Below are positions 60,871 through 64,000 of a stretch of DNA of 64,000 nt, piece by piece (the stretch's first letter is position 1; each line of letters starts with the position of its first letter). Below the pieces are notes generated by a model. That model was not told the origin of the DNA, ran no database searches, and saw only the letters and a list, made by a program, of their open reading frames with translations. Made by a program: the position numbers and the translations under genes. This DNA comes from Aphelocoma coerulescens (taxonomy: Eukaryota; Chordata; Aves; Passeriformes; Corvidae), in NCBI RefSeq assembly GCF_041296385.1, contig NW_027183521.1:278740-342739 (forward strand), written 5' to 3'.

Positions 60871-63800
60871 GGATGAAAAGGAGATTAACCCTGAGGTATG
60901 GTACACACCTGACAGTGTGGGCCAACTGAACATTCCGCCCTTCTCCGTAACCATAAAAGATCCAGAAATTCCAATAAGGATCAAGCAGTATCCCATATCC
61001 CCAGAAGGGAAACGAGGACTAAAGCCTGAAATAGACAGACTAATAAGCAAGGGACTCCTAGAGCCCTGTATGTCCCCTTTTAATACACCCATTTTACCAG
61101 TAAAGAAACCAGATGGATCCTATCGATTAGTGCATGATTTAAGAGAAATTAATAAGAGGACAGTGGCCCGGTTCCCGGTGGTTGCTAACCCATACACCCT
61201 ATTAAGTAGACTAGGGCCAGAAAATCACTGGTATAGTGTAATTGATCTAAAAGATGCATTTTGGGCCTGCCCCTTAGACGAAAATAGTAGAGATTATTTT
61301 GCCTTTGAATGGGAGGACCCAGATACTCATAGGCGACAACAGTTGCGGTGGACCGTGCTGCCACAAGGGTTCACAGAATCACCAAATTTATTTGGACAAG
61401 CATTAGAACAAATCCTCCAAGAATATCAAACAAGAGAAAACATTACTTTGATTCAGTATGTGGATGACCTCCTGATTGCAGGAAGAAAAGAAGAAGAAGT
61501 TCGAGAGGAGAGCATTAAACTGTTAAACTTTCTAAGCTTGAAGAGACTAAAAGTATCAAAGGCAAAATTACAGTTTGTAGAAGAAGAAGTAAAATATTTA
61601 GGCCATTATTTGAGTAAAGGAGAGAAGAAAATAGACCCCGAAAGAGTGAAAGGAATCCTCTCACTCCCGCCACCAAGGAGCAAGAGACAAGTAAGGCAAT
61701 TGCTAGGATTAGTAGGCTACTGTAGACAATGGATTGATAATTATAGTACCAAGGTCAAATTTCTGTATAACAAGCTCAGTCATGACGGGTTATTGAAATG
61801 GAGCAGAGAGGATGAGAGGAATTTAGAACAACTGCAACAGGATTTAATTAATGCTCCAGTACTAAGTTTACCTGATTTAAAAAGACCATTTTATCTATTT
61901 GTAAACATTGAAAATGGGACAGCATATGGAGTATTAACTCAAGATTGGGCTAGGAGAAAGAAACCGGTAGGATACTTGTCAAAGCTATTAGATCCAGTAA
62001 GCAAGGGATGGCCTACATGCCTACAGGCAGTGGTAGCCTGTGCTCTCTTAGTAGAAGAAGCACGTAAAATAACTTTTAATGGGGAACTCAAGGTATTATC
62101 TCCACATAACATTAGGGGAATATTGCAACAAAAAGCTGAAAAATGGATAACAGATTCGAGACTTTTAAAGTATGAAGGGATCTTATTAGATTCCCCAAAG
62201 CTAACACTAGAGGTCACTACACTACAAAATCCGGCCCAGTTCTTATACGGAGAACCAAATGAGAATAAATTAGCCCATGATTGCATGTTAACTATAAAAG
62301 AACAAACCAAAATCCGACCGGACTTAGAAGAAGAAGAATTAGAAGAAGGGGAGAGGCTGTTTGTAGACGGATCATCTCGGGTAATAGAGGGAAAGAGAGT
62401 ATCTGGCTATGCAATCATTAAAGAGGAAGGGTCAGAAGTCTTAGAGTCAGGACCTCTAAGTAGATCCTGGTCAGCTCAAGCTTGTGAATTGTATGCAGTC
62501 TTACGAGCTCTGAGATTGCTGAAAAATAAAACAGGGACAATATATACAGACTCCAAATATGCATATGGAGTGGTACATACATTTGGGAAAATATGGGAAG
62601 AACGAGGGTTAATAAACTCTCAAGGGAAAGACTTAGTCCATCAGGAGCTAATAAGACAGCTACTCCAGGCCTTATGGGAGCCTAGAAGAATTGCTGTAGT
62701 ACATCTCAGAGGTCACCAGAAAGGAATAGATTTTAGAAGTAGAGGTAATAACGCAGCAGACCAAGAAGCAAAAAGGGCAGCACTTTTGGTTATACGACAA
62801 GTTCAGGATAAGAACCAACCAAAAGAGAAATTCCCCAATAAAACTAGGTGCATTTATAGTTTTACAGAACAAGAAAAAGAGAAACTATCACAAATGGGGC
62901 TAAAAGAAAATTCAGAAGGAGAATGGAAACTCCCAGATGGAAGAGTAGCACTACCTAAATCAATAGCAGTGGAAATTTTACAAAGGATACATAGCCAAAC
63001 TCATTGGGGAACACAAGCACTAGCAGACCAGTTTGCCGCTAAGTATATGTGTATTGGAATATATAATTTGGCAAAACAAATTGTTAAAGGCTGCATAACT
63101 TGCCTTAAAGTGAATAAGGCTTATTTAAGAGAACGCCCATTGGGAGGGAGACCACTAGCACACAGGCCCTTTGCTAACATACAACTAGATTTCACCGAAT
63201 TGCCCAAAGTAAGAAGAAGTAAATACTTATTAGTTATAGTAGACCATCTAACGCATTTTGTCGAAGCATTTCCCACAGCAAGGGCAACAGCACAGACAGT
63301 GGTCAAAGTTCTATTAGAAAATATTATCCCTAGATATGGAATAATTGAGACTATTGACTCCGACCGAGGACCCCACTTTGTATCTAAAATCATCAAAGAA
63401 GTAATGGGAATTATGGGAATAAAGTGGAAATATCATACCCCCTGGCATCCCCAAAGTTCAGGACGAGTAGAAAGAATGAATGGAGAAATAAAGAAGCAAT
63501 TGACAAAGCTTATGCTTGAAACCAAGTTGTCATGGGTGAAATGTCTACCATTAGCTTTGTTAAACATACGGACTCAACCAAGATCTGACATGGGAATCTC
63601 CCCTTTTGAGATGCTGTATGGAATGCCTTATAATGTGGGGGAACCTCAAGATCACCCAAATCTAAGAGACCAAAACATGAATCATTACATTATTACCTTA
63701 ATGAGATATAGAGAAGAATTATGGAAAAAGGGCATGATAACTCAAAGGCCCCCGCTAGAACTTAAACTACATCAAATTCAACCAGGAAATTGGGTATTAA

Positions 63801-64000
63801 TCAAATCATGGAAAGAAACCTCATTAACCCCACAATGGGAGGGACCTTATCTTGTTCTACTTACTACAAAAACAGCAATAAGAACAGCTGAAAGAGAATG
63901 GACGCATGCAAGCAGAATTAAAGGACCTGTGGAAAAGCCATCCCCCCAGTGGCAAGTAACCAGTCCTCCTGGAGACTTAAAATTGAAAATTCAAAGAAAA
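60491..64000 (+). CDS. pol: pro-pol polyprotein gene, open to window end (partial)
   Basis: Starting right after the TAG, the gag frame stays open for 1170 codons to base 64000 with no stop or frameshift that I can find. It encodes, in order, protease, reverse transcriptase, RNase H and integrase, the enzymes that process the polyprotein, copy the RNA genome and insert the DNA. All catalytic motifs checked are present (listed under the domain entries). The length is close to that of a complete gammaretroviral pro-pol, so only a short C-terminal piece should be missing. There is no separate start; expression would need readthrough of the TAG. The intact frame contrasts with the broken gag upstream. 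Confidence 0.93.
60880..61900 (+). other. Reverse transcriptase domain of pro-pol
   Basis: Motifs in order: IDLKDAF (first catalytic Asp, 61244-61246), LPQG (61358-61369) and YVDD (61457-61468; the pair of catalytic Asp residues). The Val in YVDD is the gammaretroviral form. Thumb and connection follow to about 62330. Borders are approximate. Confidence 0.92.
62340..62790 (+). other. RNase H domain of pro-pol
   Basis: The four acidic residues of type 1 RNase H are visible: Asp 62366-62368, Glu 62486-62488, Asp 62549-62551 (in TDSKYA) and Asp 62759-62761. A GHQKG stretch with the conserved His at 62714-62716 is also present. The domain degrades the RNA strand of RNA-DNA hybrids during reverse transcription. 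Confidence 0.9.
62860..64000 (+). other. Integrase domain of pro-pol (C-terminus cut by window end)
   Basis: N-terminal HHCC zinc finger (His 62990, His 63002, Cys 63092, Cys 63101), then the D,D-35-E catalytic core: Asp 63188-63190, Asp 63362-63364, Glu 63470-63472 with exactly 35 residues between the last two. The SPFEMLYG stretch (from about 63599) and the GPY module (63842-63850) in the C-terminal domain are typical of gammaretroviral integrases. Confidence 0.92.

Larger units (their letters stand above)
58273..64000 (+). mobile_element. Gammaretrovirus-like (class I) endogenous provirus, 5' part
   Basis: In order: 5' LTR, primer binding site matching tRNA-His, untranslated leader, gag with a myristoylation start, PPPY and one zinc knuckle, an in-frame TAG with a pseudoknot, then protease, reverse transcriptase, RNase H and integrase. 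One zinc knuckle, gag and pol in the same frame separated by a readthrough stop, and a GPY module in integrase are gammaretroviral characters. The element is cut by the window end inside the last part of pol; env and the 3' LTR are not visible, so its age cannot be read from LTR divergence here. Confidence 0.95.

Overview
The window looks like vertebrate, most likely bird (songbird-type), nuclear DNA. No bacterial gene organisation is visible. There are three retroviral LTR elements of three different types, vertebrate-style splice and poly(A) signals, and a large tandem array. The bird assignment rests on LTR architecture and general resemblance to avian endogenous retroviruses, so it is inference.

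Positions 1-53934 are one head-to-tail macrosatellite. It has a 2268-bp unit, 23 units plus a truncated 24th, all in the same orientation; the array is already in progress at base 1. Each unit carries a nested minisatellite of 75-bp copies, normally five. Three units are shorter by exactly 75 or 150 bp because they hold four or three copies. Units are nearly identical, but shared variants define subtypes (A, B and others) that recur at two- and three-unit spacing, which is evidence of multi-unit exchange. Unit 4 is split by an 832-bp solo LTR (7931-8762) with a perfect 5-bp target duplication. Every unit carries, in order, a GC box/CCAAT-like pair, splice-like sites and an AATAAA signal, so each could be a transcription unit. 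I find no convincing protein-coding gene in the unit.

The right edge is structured. The last unit matches the array until about 53555 and then becomes abruptly divergent. It stops at 53934, where a compact 344-bp LTR (53935-54278) begins with no target duplication. A purine-rich GAG/GAC simple repeat follows (54279-54706).

From 54707 to 56160 the minus strand holds three diverged copies of an exon-like module with good splice signals but broken reading frames, an unrecognised gene or pseudogene. From 56161 to about 58272 the sequence is AT-richer and apparently single-copy, with two or three possible minus-strand exons and nothing I recognise.

From about 58273 to the right end is the 5' part of a gammaretrovirus-like (class I) endogenous provirus on the plus strand. 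It has a 5' LTR, a tRNA-His primer binding site, a leader, gag with two in-frame TGA codons, a TAG readthrough site followed by a clear pseudoknot, and a pro-pol frame open for 1170 codons to base 64000. env and the 3' LTR lie outside the window.
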